DNA from: Taibaiella koreensis
Lineage (GTDB): Bacteria; Bacteroidota; Bacteroidia; Chitinophagales; Chitinophagaceae
Direction of reading: 5' to 3'
Assembly (NCBI RefSeq): GCF_003545715.1
Contig: NZ_QVNU01000004.1
Location: 186,001 to 250,000 of the forward strand
Length of the DNA: 64,000 nucleotides
The notes beneath the pieces are model-generated. The model saw only the letters and a program-made list of their open reading frames with translations. It did not search any database and was not told the DNA's origin. Positions 8,792 through 17,804 of this stretch are shown piece by piece (within the stretch, counting starts at the first letter, position 1; the number at the start of each line of letters is the position of its first letter). The position numbers and the translations under genes are program-made.

Positions 8792-9856
8792 TTATTGCCT
8801 GCTTACTTTGGTCGTGGCGATCACGGTATGGTTTTCAATTACCTGCACATGATACAGTGCCGCGGGCAAAGAAGAAAGATCGATACGCTCGATATTGCCG
8901 GCAGCAACCTGCTCAGACAACAGGCGTCCGGTCGCATCCATCAGGCGCAGGGTAACGCCGGCATGTATACTACTTACCTGCACCGATGATGATGTAGGAT
9001 TGGGGAACACCGCGATAGCAGCAGTGGTAGCGCAATTCACTTTTGCAGTCGCAATATCGCTGTAGATGGCAGAGCCGTCTACGTCGACCATTTTCAGGCG
9101 GTAAGTATTGAGACCGCTGGCCGCTTCCTTATCAGTAAAATCGTACCTGCTGTTGTCGCCCGTGGCCTTTACACTGCCAATAGCTACAAATCCTTTACCA
9201 GCGCCGCGTTCGATATCGAAATGATCGAACTGCAACTCCTTGCTTGTGCTCCAGTCCAGCGCTACACTACAACCGGCGCTATGAGCATTAAAGCCATTCA
9301 GCACTACAGGCAGCGGCGCGCCGGTAGTATGCGTAAAGATCTCTACGCGGTCGTCGTCGGTAGGCTGGCTGGCTCCCGAAGCGGCAGCATTGGGCTGTAC
9401 GTTCAGGTTGGCGCCTATATCATCATTACCGGAGCTGGATAAATTGGTAACCTGCGCATGCACGCTAAGGGCATGCATACCATCCGGAACCAGACCCATA
9501 GGCACATTAGCTTTCTGGGTGAAGTAGAATGTTTTAATAGAGGCATCGTATACCACATCGAAATGTGCCAATGCTGCGCCGGATAGTGCGTCGGTGCCTA
9601 TGGTCGACACCACACCGTTTACGCTGGGCGCACATTTGCCCAGGCTGAGGGTGAACTTCATCATTTGCGGTTCACTGGCTCCGGAAATATCCATAGTACC
9701 GGCATTGCCAACATCGAAGCTCATATTGAACTGGGAACCAACGTTGTTGAGCGGTGCAGGCGACAGGAAAGGATTGGCCGCTGCCGGGTTTTGCTGTGCA
9801 AACAAACACGGCGCAGTAAGCAGAAGGAGGCTGGATACGATTAAAGTTTTTTTCAT
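8792..9856 (-). CDS. Exported protein with T9SS type A sorting domain
   Basis: This 354-residue secreted or surface protein has a signal peptide (MKKTLIVSSLLLLTAPCLFAQ) and an N-terminal beta-rich region of unknown function. A middle segment has a common Bacteroidota pattern (LPVVLNGFNAHSAGCSVALDW..FDHFDIERG..NTYRLKMVD), a fibronectin-like module that usually precedes sorting domains. The C-terminal T9SS domain (about 280-354) has AVFPNPTSSSVQVSS, LRLMDATGRLL and LPAALYHVQV. The family route is export through the type IX channel with removal of the C-terminal domain. It follows the SdrD-B-like gene by 27 bases on the same strand, so the two are probably cotranscribed. Surface exposure is firm; the ligand is unknown. 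Confidence 0.88.
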   Translation of the reverse strand: MKKTLIVSSLLLLTAPCLFAQQNPAAANPFLSPAPLNNVGSQFNMSFDVGNAGTMDISGASEPQMMKFTLSLGKCAPSVNGVVSTIGTDALSGAALAHFDVVYDASIKTFYFTQKANVPMGLVPDGMHALSVHAQVTNLSSSGNDDIGANLNVQPNAAASGASQPTDDDRVEIFTHTTGAPLPVVLNGFNAHSAGCSVALDWSTSKELQFDHFDIERGAGKGFVAIGSVKATGDNSRYDFTDKEAASGLNTYRLKMVDVDGSAIYSDIATAKVNCATTAAIAVFPNPTSSSVQVSSIHAGVTLRLMDATGRLLSEQVAAGNIERIDLSSLPAALYHVQVIENHTVIATTKVSRQ

Positions 9857-9883
9857 TGTTTCGTTTTATTGAGGTTATTGTGT

Positions 9884-12800
9884 TTAGTTAGGGAAATAGC
9901 GGATGATCTCAGCATCCGTGTTATTGGTAATCAGCGATTCGCCGCCGCTGCCGCCATTGATAATGGCTGTATTGGTCAGCTGGCCTTTGGTGCTGCCTGG
10001 CGTCAATAAGCCGTTGAGACCAAATGAGGACCTGCCCTGCCCTTCAATGGAGATATTGGTGGTGAAAATGTAATAGCTGGCATTGGAAGTGGCGTCGATA
10101 GTCCAGGCGCTGTTTTGCACCGAGGTGCCCATGATCGTGCTAAGCGTATTGTTGTAAGTATAGCCGATCAGCGTGCTTTTGGTAACAAATACTTTGATCA
10201 TTCCGCTGGTGGGCACATTGCTGAGGTTCCATACATCCACACGGGCCGAGAAATTGGTATTGCCATAGATCGTTGTAGGCGCAACGGTGATGACCGGGGT
10301 CAGATCGGGCACCTCATACACGGGAGCATTGGCCATTCCCGTAGTGGTAGAAAGCATATTTGCATTGTCATTTACCCGGAAAGGAATGCCCACCGTTACG
10401 GTACCGCTAACAGGGTCGACTGCGACAGGCTGTGTTGGCTGTCCGTTGGTACCTGTAGGGATCACGATACCGCCGGAAGGGAAGTTGGCCGTTGTGTATT
10501 TGTTGCCGTTCACAAAAAAGCTGGTAGCGTTGGAAGGCATCGCAGTGATCTTGATAGAAGTTACAGTTCCCGGAGGCGCATCAGTAGCAACGAAAGTTGC
10601 CGGTGGAATAGCTACGGTAATGGTGTCGCCGGGATTGGCCTGGCTTACCGCTGTGGCTACACCTGCCACAGGCAACTGCTCGATGCCAAAGAGTGCATTG
10701 CTGATATTGTTTGTACCAGTGCTTACCGCGAGTATACCATTGGCATTGCCGTCGCTGCCGGTGCCTGTACCCAGCTGCTCACCGGTACGTACCCAGCCCG
10801 AAGGCAGGGTAAGCGCAGGATTGCTGCTGCCTATCTGCGCTTGTGTGGTGGTAACGACTACTGTATAATTAGTATTGGCCGAAGCGTTGTCCAGGATAAA
10901 GCTGCCGTTAGCGGGAACCGGGATTGAATCGGATACCACTCCTGAAGGCGACACCAGGTAAGCGTATAGTTGCTGACCGGAAGCCGTGCCGGCACCGGTA
11001 CCGTCTACCAGGTTATTGGTCATACCGTTGGCGTCGTTGAATACTTTACCGCTGATGGACAAAGCGGAGAAGGGTATTGTTGCTGTACTGGTTGTGGTTG
11101 ACTCTTTGCCGGCGTTATCGGTTACTTTAAATGTGATCGTAACGGAAGTGGCGCCATCAGCAGCAGGATCTACCGTGATGGTTTGCGTTGGCTGACCATT
11201 AGGTCCGGTTGGTACGGTAATGCCCGCAGGAGGGAAATTACTTGCTGTATAATTGGTTCCATTAACGGTAATGCTGGTTGCACCGCCCGGTAAGGAAGGG
11301 ATCCTGAGAGAAGTAATGGTGCCGCCCGAAGGGTCGGTACCACCGAAGGTAGCTGGTGGAACAGTTATACTCACCGTACCGCCCGGGTTAACCTGGCTTG
11401 TAGCGGTGGCGCCAACGGGCGTAGGCAGCTGCTCTATCCCGAAGTTCACATTACCCACAGAACCTGTACCCAGGTTCACAGATAAGAGGCCATCGACCGT
11501 GCCATCGTCGCCGGTACCTGTACCTGCAAACTCACCTGTGGACACCCAGCCCGCAGCCAGTACAGAAGCCGGGCTGCCCGATGTAGCCGCGACAGTGCTG
11601 ATACTCACGGTATAAGCCGTATTGCCGGGCACATTGCTAAAGGTATAGCTACCTGCTGTTACCGGTACAGAGGCCACGAATGCCGTTCCTTTATAGAGAT
11701 TGGCGTACAAGGGAGCGCTGCCCAATGCAGAGATCAGCACACCGTTCACGGTATTGTCAGTAAGACCATTCACATCGTTATAGGCTTTACCACTGATGCT
11801 GAAATTCTTTACCATACCGGCGTCTTTGAACAGGTAATTGGCGGTAAAATCGTGCGTACCGGTCTTACCGGTGCTCACATTAGCAGTGGAATTCTCTCCT
11901 ACAGGTACACCTGGCGCGTCCTGTACCGTAAAGCCGTCGTAACCGGTGGCCAGGGTAAATTGTACAAAATATTTACCGGGAATCACACCGTTAAAGCTAT
12001 ACAGACCGTTACTGTTGGTGGTCGCTGTATAAACGGCGTTAGCCGAATCGGCAACGTTATTCATGTCGCCGTCGTAGAAGAGCTTTACGGTAACGCCACC
12101 GATACCCGGCTCTGAGGCGTCCTGGCGACCGTCGCGATTAATATCAAACCATACTTTATCACCAATCGAAATGGGATCGGCTGTCTTCACCACGCAGATA
12201 TCGTCCAGTACATAATTGTGTGCACCGGAGCCAGCCGCTTTGTCGCTGATGGCGAAGGTTACGGAGGTTACGCCAGGGGGAACGCCGTAGGTGCCATTAA
12301 GCTGGGTCCACTGGCCAATGGTGGCGGCCGGCTGCATCGCAGCCAGCTCCTTGTTCCCGGCACGCAGCTGTATGTTAGGCGTGCTGCCGTCGACCTTCGA
12401 CACCCATACGGAAAAGCTGTACACCTCACCCGGTAGTACGGCCATTGTTTTGTACCACACTTTGGCTGAGGCCGATGTATTGCCTTTCACCACCATCTGG
12501 TAATTGCCGCTGTGCGGGGCAAAACGGGCATCGTTGAAGCCGTATGCGGCAAAAGGATTGTTCTTGGATTGGTAAGAGCCATTGCCCGAACCATAGGCCG
12601 TAAGATCGGAGCTACCCGCGCCAGACAGGAAGTTCTTGTCGGTATAGGAGCCGTTGTTCTCATAGGTCACTGCCTCAAAGCCGCCATAGAAGCCGTTTGT
12701 ACTGCTCAGCATGTTGTCTTCACAAGCGATGGAGCAGGCGCCGGTAACAGGATTGTAACGCAGCCGCAGTATTTTGGCTTCGTTCGGATTAAGGTCGTCG

Positions 12801-13195
12801 CCACCATAAGTAGAACCGAGCGGCGCATTGCAGGGGCCGGCATTTTCACGCATGAGGCAACGTAGCTGCACGTTATCCAGTGCCGAGGTCGGACTGGCGA
12901 TCGTCAGTTCCGGGGCGTCGTCGGCGCCTACGCCCGAAGCGTTGGTTACATAGAAAGCAGTACCGTTGATCGTGTTGTTGGTGTTGTTGGTGAAGCAGGT
13001 CCAACTGCCGGTTGCTGTTTTGTACTGCCAGTTGTAACGGGTGCTGGAAGGCGCGGAAACGACCTTAGCATCAATTTTCAGGAGCTGTCCGGGTACAATA
13101 CAACCGTTGGCGGTATAATACTCAATCCGGTGGGCCGAAGTTTGCACAGCACCAACCAGCAGTCCTGCGAGTGCAGAACATAGAATTTTTCTCAT
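9884..13195 (-). CDS. Large SdrD B-like repeat surface protein
   Basis: This 1103-residue exported protein begins with a short signal peptide (MRKILCSALAGLLVGAVQTSA). A carbohydrate-binding-like jelly roll covers about 210-340 (GNYQMVVKG, VLPGEVYSFSVWVS, NYVLDDICV). Next is an SdrD-type B domain (about 342-435: IGDKVWFDINRDGRQDASEPGI...VKLFYDGD...GLYSFNGVIPGKYFVQF). Two copies of a roughly 240-residue module follow, each starting with SISGKxxNDxNG and running through GIEQLP to a cadherin-like stretch with PTGxNGQPTQ. The last ~120 residues are beta-rich. No T9SS sorting domain is visible at the C-terminus (ends AEIIRYFPN), unlike its operon partner. It may use another anchor, be processed with the partner, or have lost the domain. 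An adhesin or matrix role is inferred from domain type. Confidence 0.82.
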   Translation of the reverse strand: MRKILCSALAGLLVGAVQTSAHRIEYYTANGCIVPGQLLKIDAKVVSAPSSTRYNWQYKTATGSWTCFTNNTNNTINGTAFYVTNASGVGADDAPELTIASPTSALDNVQLRCLMRENAGPCNAPLGSTYGGDDLNPNEAKILRLRYNPVTGACSIACEDNMLSSTNGFYGGFEAVTYENNGSYTDKNFLSGAGSSDLTAYGSGNGSYQSKNNPFAAYGFNDARFAPHSGNYQMVVKGNTSASAKVWYKTMAVLPGEVYSFSVWVSKVDGSTPNIQLRAGNKELAAMQPAATIGQWTQLNGTYGVPPGVTSVTFAISDKAAGSGAHNYVLDDICVVKTADPISIGDKVWFDINRDGRQDASEPGIGGVTVKLFYDGDMNNVADSANAVYTATTNSNGLYSFNGVIPGKYFVQFTLATGYDGFTVQDAPGVPVGENSTANVSTGKTGTHDFTANYLFKDAGMVKNFSISGKAYNDVNGLTDNTVNGVLISALGSAPLYANLYKGTAFVASVPVTAGSYTFSNVPGNTAYTVSISTVAATSGSPASVLAAGWVSTGEFAGTGTGDDGTVDGLLSVNLGTGSVGNVNFGIEQLPTPVGATATSQVNPGGTVSITVPPATFGGTDPSGGTITSLRIPSLPGGATSITVNGTNYTASNFPPAGITVPTGPNGQPTQTITVDPAADGATSVTITFKVTDNAGKESTTTSTATIPFSALSISGKVFNDANGMTNNLVDGTGAGTASGQQLYAYLVSPSGVVSDSIPVPANGSFILDNASANTNYTVVVTTTQAQIGSSNPALTLPSGWVRTGEQLGTGTGSDGNANGILAVSTGTNNISNALFGIEQLPVAGVATAVSQANPGDTITVAIPPATFVATDAPPGTVTSIKITAMPSNATSFFVNGNKYTTANFPSGGIVIPTGTNGQPTQPVAVDPVSGTVTVGIPFRVNDNANMLSTTTGMANAPVYEVPDLTPVITVAPTTIYGNTNFSARVDVWNLSNVPTSGMIKVFVTKSTLIGYTYNNTLSTIMGTSVQNSAWTIDATSNASYYIFTTNISIEGQGRSSFGLNGLLTPGSTKGQLTNTAIINGGSGGESLITNNTDAEIIRYFPN

Positions 13196-13305
13196 TGATA
13201 AAAGTTTGAGGGAGGTTTTTTAAAGCAGGTTTGTTTTATTGGTTTCGTTTTATTGTCTTTTTCTACACCATAAAGATTTTTGAATTAAAATGTGATATTA
13301 GAATT

Positions 13306-13328
13306 ATTCATAAATTTAATTTATGAAT
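13306..13328. promoter_or_regulatory. 23-base dyad, candidate operator
   Basis: ATTCATAAAT-TTA-ATTTATGAAT has two perfect 10-base arms and a 3-base centre. It lies about 110 bases upstream of the SdrD-B-like gene. The size suits a dimeric helix-turn-helix protein, and the XRE regulator divergent from it is an obvious but unproven candidate. Confidence 0.4.
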
Positions 13329-13591
13329 CGATATTACTTTTTTATTCTGTTCTAATTAGTAACTTTACCAGTCAATACACAAAATACAATTAATTGAAAA
13401 ACAATAACTTGAAGTGCAATAATGTAAAAAACAGAAAAAATAGATACATTATTTTAAACAAAGAGCATTATTTATTCCCCGCAAAAGTCTTTCGTTTTTA
13501 TAAAATAGGCACCTCGCGCCATTGATGATTCTCCTGTTTGGATTATAGTTTATCAAACAAAAAGATATTCACTCGCTTATTCTATAATTTG

Positions 13592-13599
13592 TACTTTTG
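13592..13599 (+). promoter_or_regulatory. Candidate -7 element for the XRE regulator
   Basis: TACTTTTG fits TAnnTTTG and lies 143 bases upstream of the regulator start. No clear -33 TTTG accompanies it. Confidence 0.3.
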
Positions 13600-13741
13600 T
13601 GGGGAATTTTTTCTAAGAAAATCATCATAACGAAGGAAATAGAAGGGTTGCGGCAGGGGGTCAAGGCATCGGTTTTCCGGGGATATATGACTTTTTGTAT
13701 TGCAACGCTTTTTATAAATTGCATATTCAACTCATTGGCAG

Positions 13742-14134
13742 ATGAACCTTACCCAGAAGTTTTCCAAGAAACTGAAAATATTAAGAGAGATCAATAATTA
13801 TACCCAGGAATACGTAGCCCGCGTACTCGACATATCCCAGAATGCTTACAGCCTCATCGAAAAAGGAACCACCAAAATAACGCTCGACCGTATCGAAGTG
13901 CTTGCGGAGCTTTACAAGACCACTCCTTCGGAGCTGGTCAATATCAATGATAACTTTTATACCAATCCTACTGCTATCGGGGAAGCCCAGCATTCCAATA
14001 TTCCGCCCAACCTCAGCTCCTTTGAAAAAAGAATGTATGAGCAAACCATCAGCCGGCTGGAAATAGACATTGAAAAGCTATATAACCTGATCAACCAGCT
14101 GGCAACCAATATATCAAAACCGGAACAAGCCTGA
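13742..14134 (+). CDS. XRE-family helix-turn-helix transcriptional regulator
   Basis: This 130-residue regulator has an N-terminal Cro/CI-type HTH (about 8-64: KLKILREINNYTQEYVARVL, then SQNAYSLIEKGTTKITLDRI). The C-terminal helical segment (about 90-125: FEKRMYEQTISRLEIDIEKLYNLI) probably dimerises. This layout is common in small Bacteroidota regulators downstream of AT-rich promoter regions. It is divergent from the surface-protein operon and 84 bases before the PaaK-like gene. It could control either or neither; the dyad at 13306 is one possible site. Confidence 0.88.
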   Translation: MNLTQKFSKKLKILREINNYTQEYVARVLDISQNAYSLIEKGTTKITLDRIEVLAELYKTTPSELVNINDNFYTNPTAIGEAQHSNIPPNLSSFEKRMYEQTISRLEIDIEKLYNLINQLATNISKPEQA

Positions 14135-14218
14135 TCCTTATTATCTTGTTAGCCATTTGGCACAGAGAGGCAACGGACGGATTATCCTGATAACCCAATA
14201 TCTCATCTTTACCGCCCG

Positions 14219-15520
14219 ATGTCATTCATACCGGCAATAGAGCAAAAAAGCATAGCGGAGCAGGCTGCTTTCCAGTGGGAAAAACTGGGTCCGGCGCTGG
14301 AATACCTGCTACAACATTCACCCTATTACCGCCGCATGTTTGGGGAGCAGCAGATCGATGTAAAAGCGCTGCGCTCCTGGGAGGACTTTGCGCGTGTGCC
14401 TACGACCTCCAAAGAAGCGCTGCAGCAATACAATAACGATTTCCTGTGCGTAGCGCCCAAAGCGGTACGCGAATACATGTCTACTTCCGGTACACTGGGC
14501 CGGCCGGTAACTATAGCCCTCACACAAAACGACCTGCTACGCCTGGCCTACAACGAGTACCTGTCCTTTCATTGTATAGAGGCCACCGACGAAGATATCT
14601 TCCAGCTGATGCTTACACTCGACCGTCAATTCATGGCGGGTGTCGCTTATTACAGCGGGCTGTCGCTATTGGGCGCTGCTTCCATACGTACCGGTCCCGG
14701 ACTGCCCGCTATGCAATGGGATACCATACGGCAAATGAAGACCACCGGCCTGGTGGCCGTGCCTTCGTTCCTGCTGAAGCTGATCGCACATGCCAAAGCC
14801 AATGATTTTCCGGCCGGTAGCGGCACGGTGAAGAAAGTGCTGGCTATAGGCGAAAGCCTCCGCGACGAGGAGCTGCAACCCAATGCGCTGGCCCGGCAAA
14901 TCGCAGCAGAATGGGATGTACAGCTATACAGCACCTATGCCGCTACCGAGCTGCAAACAGCCTTTACCGAATGCAGGGCCGGGCAGGGCGGCCACCATCA
15001 TCCGGAGCTGGTTGTGGTGGAATTGCTCGACGATAGGGGCCAGCCGGTAGCACCGGGCGAAAAAGGGGAAGTGACCATTACCACCCTCGGCGTAGAGGGT
15101 ATGCCCCTGCTTCGCTACCGTACCGGCGATATGTGCCGCGGCTATTATGAGCCTTGCTCCTGCGGCAGGCATACCATGCGCCTGGGCCCCGTGCTGGGCC
15201 GCAAACAGCAGATGATCAAGTTTAAGGGCACAACGCTATATCCGCCGGCGATTTTCGATGTGCTCAACGGTGTGCCGCAAATACAGGAATACGTGATCGA
15301 GATCAGCACGGGCGCCGATGGCCAGGACGAACTGGCGATATACCTGCATTGCGATATGGAGCCTGCTGCAGGCGACGAGCTGCTGCGGCCCTTGTTTAGT
15401 CATAGGTGGCGCGTGGTACCCCGTCTTCATTACCGGAGCGCCGAAGCCATCAGGCAGCTGCAATATCCCGGTCATAACCGCAAGCCGGTAAAGCTTATTG
15501 ACCTTCGCCATATTTCTTAA
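14219..15520 (+). CDS. Phenylacetate-CoA ligase-like (PaaK-type) adenylate-forming enzyme
   Basis: This 433-residue member of the ANL adenylate-forming superfamily is closest in style to PaaK. The phosphate loop is MSTSGTLGRPVTIAL (about 83-97), the acyl-adenylate region has YSTYAATELQTAF, and the ADP-binding Asp sits in LLRYRTGDMCRGY. A Cys-rich CSCGRHTMRLGPVLGR motif follows, then the C-terminal domain with KFKGTTLYPPAI. These enzymes join a carboxylate to CoA through an AMP intermediate. It is 9 bases before deoC on the same strand, but the pairing has no obvious pathway logic and no other phenylacetate genes are nearby. The substrate is unknown. Confidence 0.85.
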   Translation: MSFIPAIEQKSIAEQAAFQWEKLGPALEYLLQHSPYYRRMFGEQQIDVKALRSWEDFARVPTTSKEALQQYNNDFLCVAPKAVREYMSTSGTLGRPVTIALTQNDLLRLAYNEYLSFHCIEATDEDIFQLMLTLDRQFMAGVAYYSGLSLLGAASIRTGPGLPAMQWDTIRQMKTTGLVAVPSFLLKLIAHAKANDFPAGSGTVKKVLAIGESLRDEELQPNALARQIAAEWDVQLYSTYAATELQTAFTECRAGQGGHHHPELVVVELLDDRGQPVAPGEKGEVTITTLGVEGMPLLRYRTGDMCRGYYEPCSCGRHTMRLGPVLGRKQQMIKFKGTTLYPPAIFDVLNGVPQIQEYVIEISTGADGQDELAIYLHCDMEPAAGDELLRPLFSHRWRVVPRLHYRSAEAIRQLQYPGHNRKPVKLIDLRHIS

Positions 15521-15529
15521 AAGACGATT

Positions 15530-16180
15530 ATGAACATAGCACAGTATATCGATCATACGATCCTGAAGCCCACTACCCTACCCGCCGACATTGAAAAGCT
15601 CTGTGACGAGGCCATCCGCTACCGGTTTGCTGCCGTATGCGTACCGCCGCATTATGTTGCCCTTGCCAGCAGGCTTACAGCCGGCGCCGGCGTAGCCACA
15701 GCTACTGTGATCGGATTCCCCTTTGGCTATAGCTGTATTGAAGCCAAGGTAGCCGAGATACATAAAGCGATAGCTGAGGGCGCCACAGAACTGGATATCG
15801 TGATCAATCTCTGCGCACTGAAGAGCGGCGACCTGGACTATCTTTCCCGTGAGATCACAGCTTGCCTGCAGCCGATACGCCTTAACCGCTGTATGGTAAA
15901 GGTGATTATCGAAAGCGGTGTGCTCACTGATGACGAGATCGTCGCCTGCTGCACGCTGTATGCCCGGCATAAAGTCGATTTTGTAAAAACATCGACAGGC
16001 TATGCCGAGCACGGCGCCAGCGTACATGCCGTGCAGCTGATGCGCAGCCACCTGCCTCCAGAGATACAGATCAAAGCTTCGGGAGGGATTCGTACCTTTG
16101 CCTTTGCACAGGAACTCGTAGCTGCCGGAGCGACCCGCATCGGCGCTTCGGCCAGCGTAACGATCGCCGGCGGCTCCTGA
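15530..16180 (+). CDS. deoC: Deoxyribose-phosphate aldolase
   Basis: This cytoplasmic class I aldolase cleaves 2-deoxyribose-5-phosphate to glyceraldehyde-3-phosphate and acetaldehyde in deoxynucleoside salvage. At 216 residues it is a normal-length TIM barrel. Schiff-base Lys153 lies in FVKTSTGY, the second catalytic Lys182 in KASGGIRTF, and Asp89 in ELDIVINL. The start MNIAQYIDHTILKP matches the family N-terminus (IDHTLLKP). It sits 9 bases after the PaaK-like gene and 15 bases before a SPOR-domain gene, so it is part of a four-gene same-strand run. Confidence 0.96.
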   Translation: MNIAQYIDHTILKPTTLPADIEKLCDEAIRYRFAAVCVPPHYVALASRLTAGAGVATATVIGFPFGYSCIEAKVAEIHKAIAEGATELDIVINLCALKSGDLDYLSREITACLQPIRLNRCMVKVIIESGVLTDDEIVACCTLYARHKVDFVKTSTGYAEHGASVHAVQLMRSHLPPEIQIKASGGIRTFAFAQELVAAGATRIGASASVTIAGGS

Positions 16181-16195
16181 TAAAACCCCCTGCTT

Positions 16196-16627
16196 ATGAA
16201 ATACCTTTTCTTCCTTTTGCTGTTGGGCTGCACCCTTGGTGTGGCGGCCCAGGAGAGCGATACCGGTTATGTAACGGTACATGCCGATCCGAGGCTGGCG
16301 TTGGTAGTGAATAAGCCGGCCAATACAAACCGTCCTTTCATTGGTAAGGTAAGAGGCTTCCGCGTACAGATTTATAATGGCAACGATCGTAAAAAGGCTT
16401 CCCAGGTGAAGCTTGATTTTATGCGATCGTTCCCGGGCATCCGTTCCTACCTGGTATACAACAACCCCCAGTTCCGTGTACGCGTAGGCGACTTCCGTGG
16501 CCGGAAAGATGCGCTGGAGCTCTACAATAAGCTGTCGGCCCAATTCAATCCCAGCATGGTAGTGCCCGATGTGATCAACGTGAACACCGTACGCAAAAAC
16601 AAGGAGAGCAGCGAAGACGATGATTGA
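16196..16627 (+). CDS. SPOR-domain exported protein
   Basis: This 143-residue protein has a signal peptide (MKYLFFLLLLGCTLGVAAQ; Cys12 makes a lipoprotein conceivable, but no standard lipobox is clear). A C-terminal SPOR domain covers about 55-125 (GFRVQIYNGNDRKKASQVK, VYNNPQFRVRVGDFRGRKDA). SPOR domains bind denuded glycan strands of peptidoglycan, often at the division site. The gene overlaps the next one by 8 bases, so translation is probably coupled. Confidence 0.88.
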   Translation: MKYLFFLLLLGCTLGVAAQESDTGYVTVHADPRLALVVNKPANTNRPFIGKVRGFRVQIYNGNDRKKASQVKLDFMRSFPGIRSYLVYNNPQFRVRVGDFRGRKDALELYNKLSAQFNPSMVVPDVINVNTVRKNKESSEDDD

Positions 16628-17804
16628 GACCCTGAAAGCCCGCGCAGCGGCCCTGCGGCCCGAACTGGTAAGGATGAGAAGGCATTTGCATCAGCATCCG
16701 GAGTTATCCTTCCAGGAATATGAGACCGCAGCCTTTGTGGCCTCCGAGCTGGATAAGCTTGGCATTGTCTATGAGAAAGGCATATGCGGCACAGGTGTAG
16801 TAGCGCTGATAACCGGCCGTAACCCCGGCCGGAAATGTATTGCGCTGCGCGCCGATATGGATGCCCTGCCCATTGAAGAAGAAAATGAAACGGAATACAC
16901 CTCCCGTAACAAGGGCGTTATGCATGCCTGCGGGCACGACGTGCATACCAGCTGCCTGCTGGGCGCAGCTGCGCTGCTACAGGAATACAGGGATCAGTTT
17001 GAAGGAACGGTCAAATTGATCTTTCAGCCCGGAGAAGAAAAGAACCCTGGCGGCGCCAGCCTGCTTATTAAGGCCGGCGTGCTCGAAAACCCTGCCCCAA
17101 GCGCTATATATGGCCTTCACGTATACCCTCAGTTGCCTGCGGGTACTACAGGCTTCCGCAGCGGACAGTATATGGCCAGCGCCGACGAAATTTATATTAC
17201 CATTAAAGGTAAAGGAGGCCATGCCGCCCTGCCCCAACAAACGGTAGACCCTATAGCAGTAGCGGCAATGGTGATCACGGGGCTGCAGCAAGTGGTATCG
17301 CGCAAAAGCAACCCGCTCTCTCCTACTGTACTGACCTTTGGCAAAATAGCCGGAGGGCATGCGACCAATGTGATCCCCAATACTGTGGAGCTGGAAGGTA
17401 CCCTGCGTACCTTTGACGAAGACTGGCGACGTGAAGCGCTGGCCCATGTAAAACAGATCACCAGCCAGATATGTGCCGCTTATGGGGCAGAGGCCATTAT
17501 CGATATACCGGATGGCTACCCTTCTCTGTTCAACGATCCGGAGACCACGCAGCAGGCCCGGTCCTTTGCAGAAGATTTTCTTGGCGCCGATCGGGTAAAG
17601 GATCTGGACCTGCGTATGGGCGCCGAAGATTTTGCCTTTTATACACTGCATACCAAAGGCTGCTTTTACCGTATCGGTACCAGCCGGAACGGCGGGCAAT
17701 ACACCCAACCTGTTCACAATTCCCGTTTCGACATAGATGAAGAGGCACTGCAGACCGGCGCCGGGCTCATGAGCTATATCGCCTTACGCGCCCTGGGTTG
17801 CTAA
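16620..17804 (+). CDS. M20-family N-acyl-L-amino acid amidohydrolase
   Basis: This 394-residue metal-dependent amidohydrolase resembles hippurate/N-acetyl-amino-acid deacylases. The N-terminal RRHLHQHPELSFQEYETA is the family signature. Metal ligands lie in ADMDALPIEEENE and MHACGHDVHTS (Cys/His), then FQPGEEKNPGGA with the catalytic Glu pair, YGLHVYPQLPAG, and the dimerisation domain with KGKGGHAALPQQTVDPI. The last ligand His is in YTQPVHNSRFDID. No signal peptide is present, so it is cytoplasmic. It overlaps the SPOR gene by 8 bases and the converging barrel gene by 4 bases at its 3' end. Confidence 0.93.
   Translation: MIETLKARAAALRPELVRMRRHLHQHPELSFQEYETAAFVASELDKLGIVYEKGICGTGVVALITGRNPGRKCIALRADMDALPIEEENETEYTSRNKGVMHACGHDVHTSCLLGAAALLQEYRDQFEGTVKLIFQPGEEKNPGGASLLIKAGVLENPAPSAIYGLHVYPQLPAGTTGFRSGQYMASADEIYITIKGKGGHAALPQQTVDPIAVAAMVITGLQQVVSRKSNPLSPTVLTFGKIAGGHATNVIPNTVELEGTLRTFDEDWRREALAHVKQITSQICAAYGAEAIIDIPDGYPSLFNDPETTQQARSFAEDFLGADRVKDLDLRMGAEDFAFYTLHTKGCFYRIGTSRNGGQYTQPVHNSRFDIDEEALQTGAGLMSYIALRALGC

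Larger units (their letters stand above)
13196..13741. other. AT-rich regulatory gap between divergent genes
   Basis: This 546-base, strongly AT-rich region lies between the SdrD-B-like gene (minus) and the XRE regulator (plus). It holds a 23-base dyad at 13306 and a TACTTTTG element at 13592. A short frame at 13597-13797 overlaps the regulator and is not convincing. No RNA gene was recognised. Confidence 0.6.

Noticed and set aside
10115-10927. Long plus-strand frames inside the SdrD-B-like gene
   Set aside because: They arise from the repetitive codon pattern of the minus-strand gene, and their translations have no signal or domain.
13597-13797. Short frame upstream of and overlapping the XRE regulator
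   Set aside because: It starts inside the candidate -7 element, overlaps the start of the regulator, and has no recognisable features.
15578-16543. A 321-codon minus-strand frame opposite deoC and the SPOR gene
   Set aside because: The plus strand encodes deoC with all catalytic residues. The antisense frame spans two real genes and lacks recognisable motifs.
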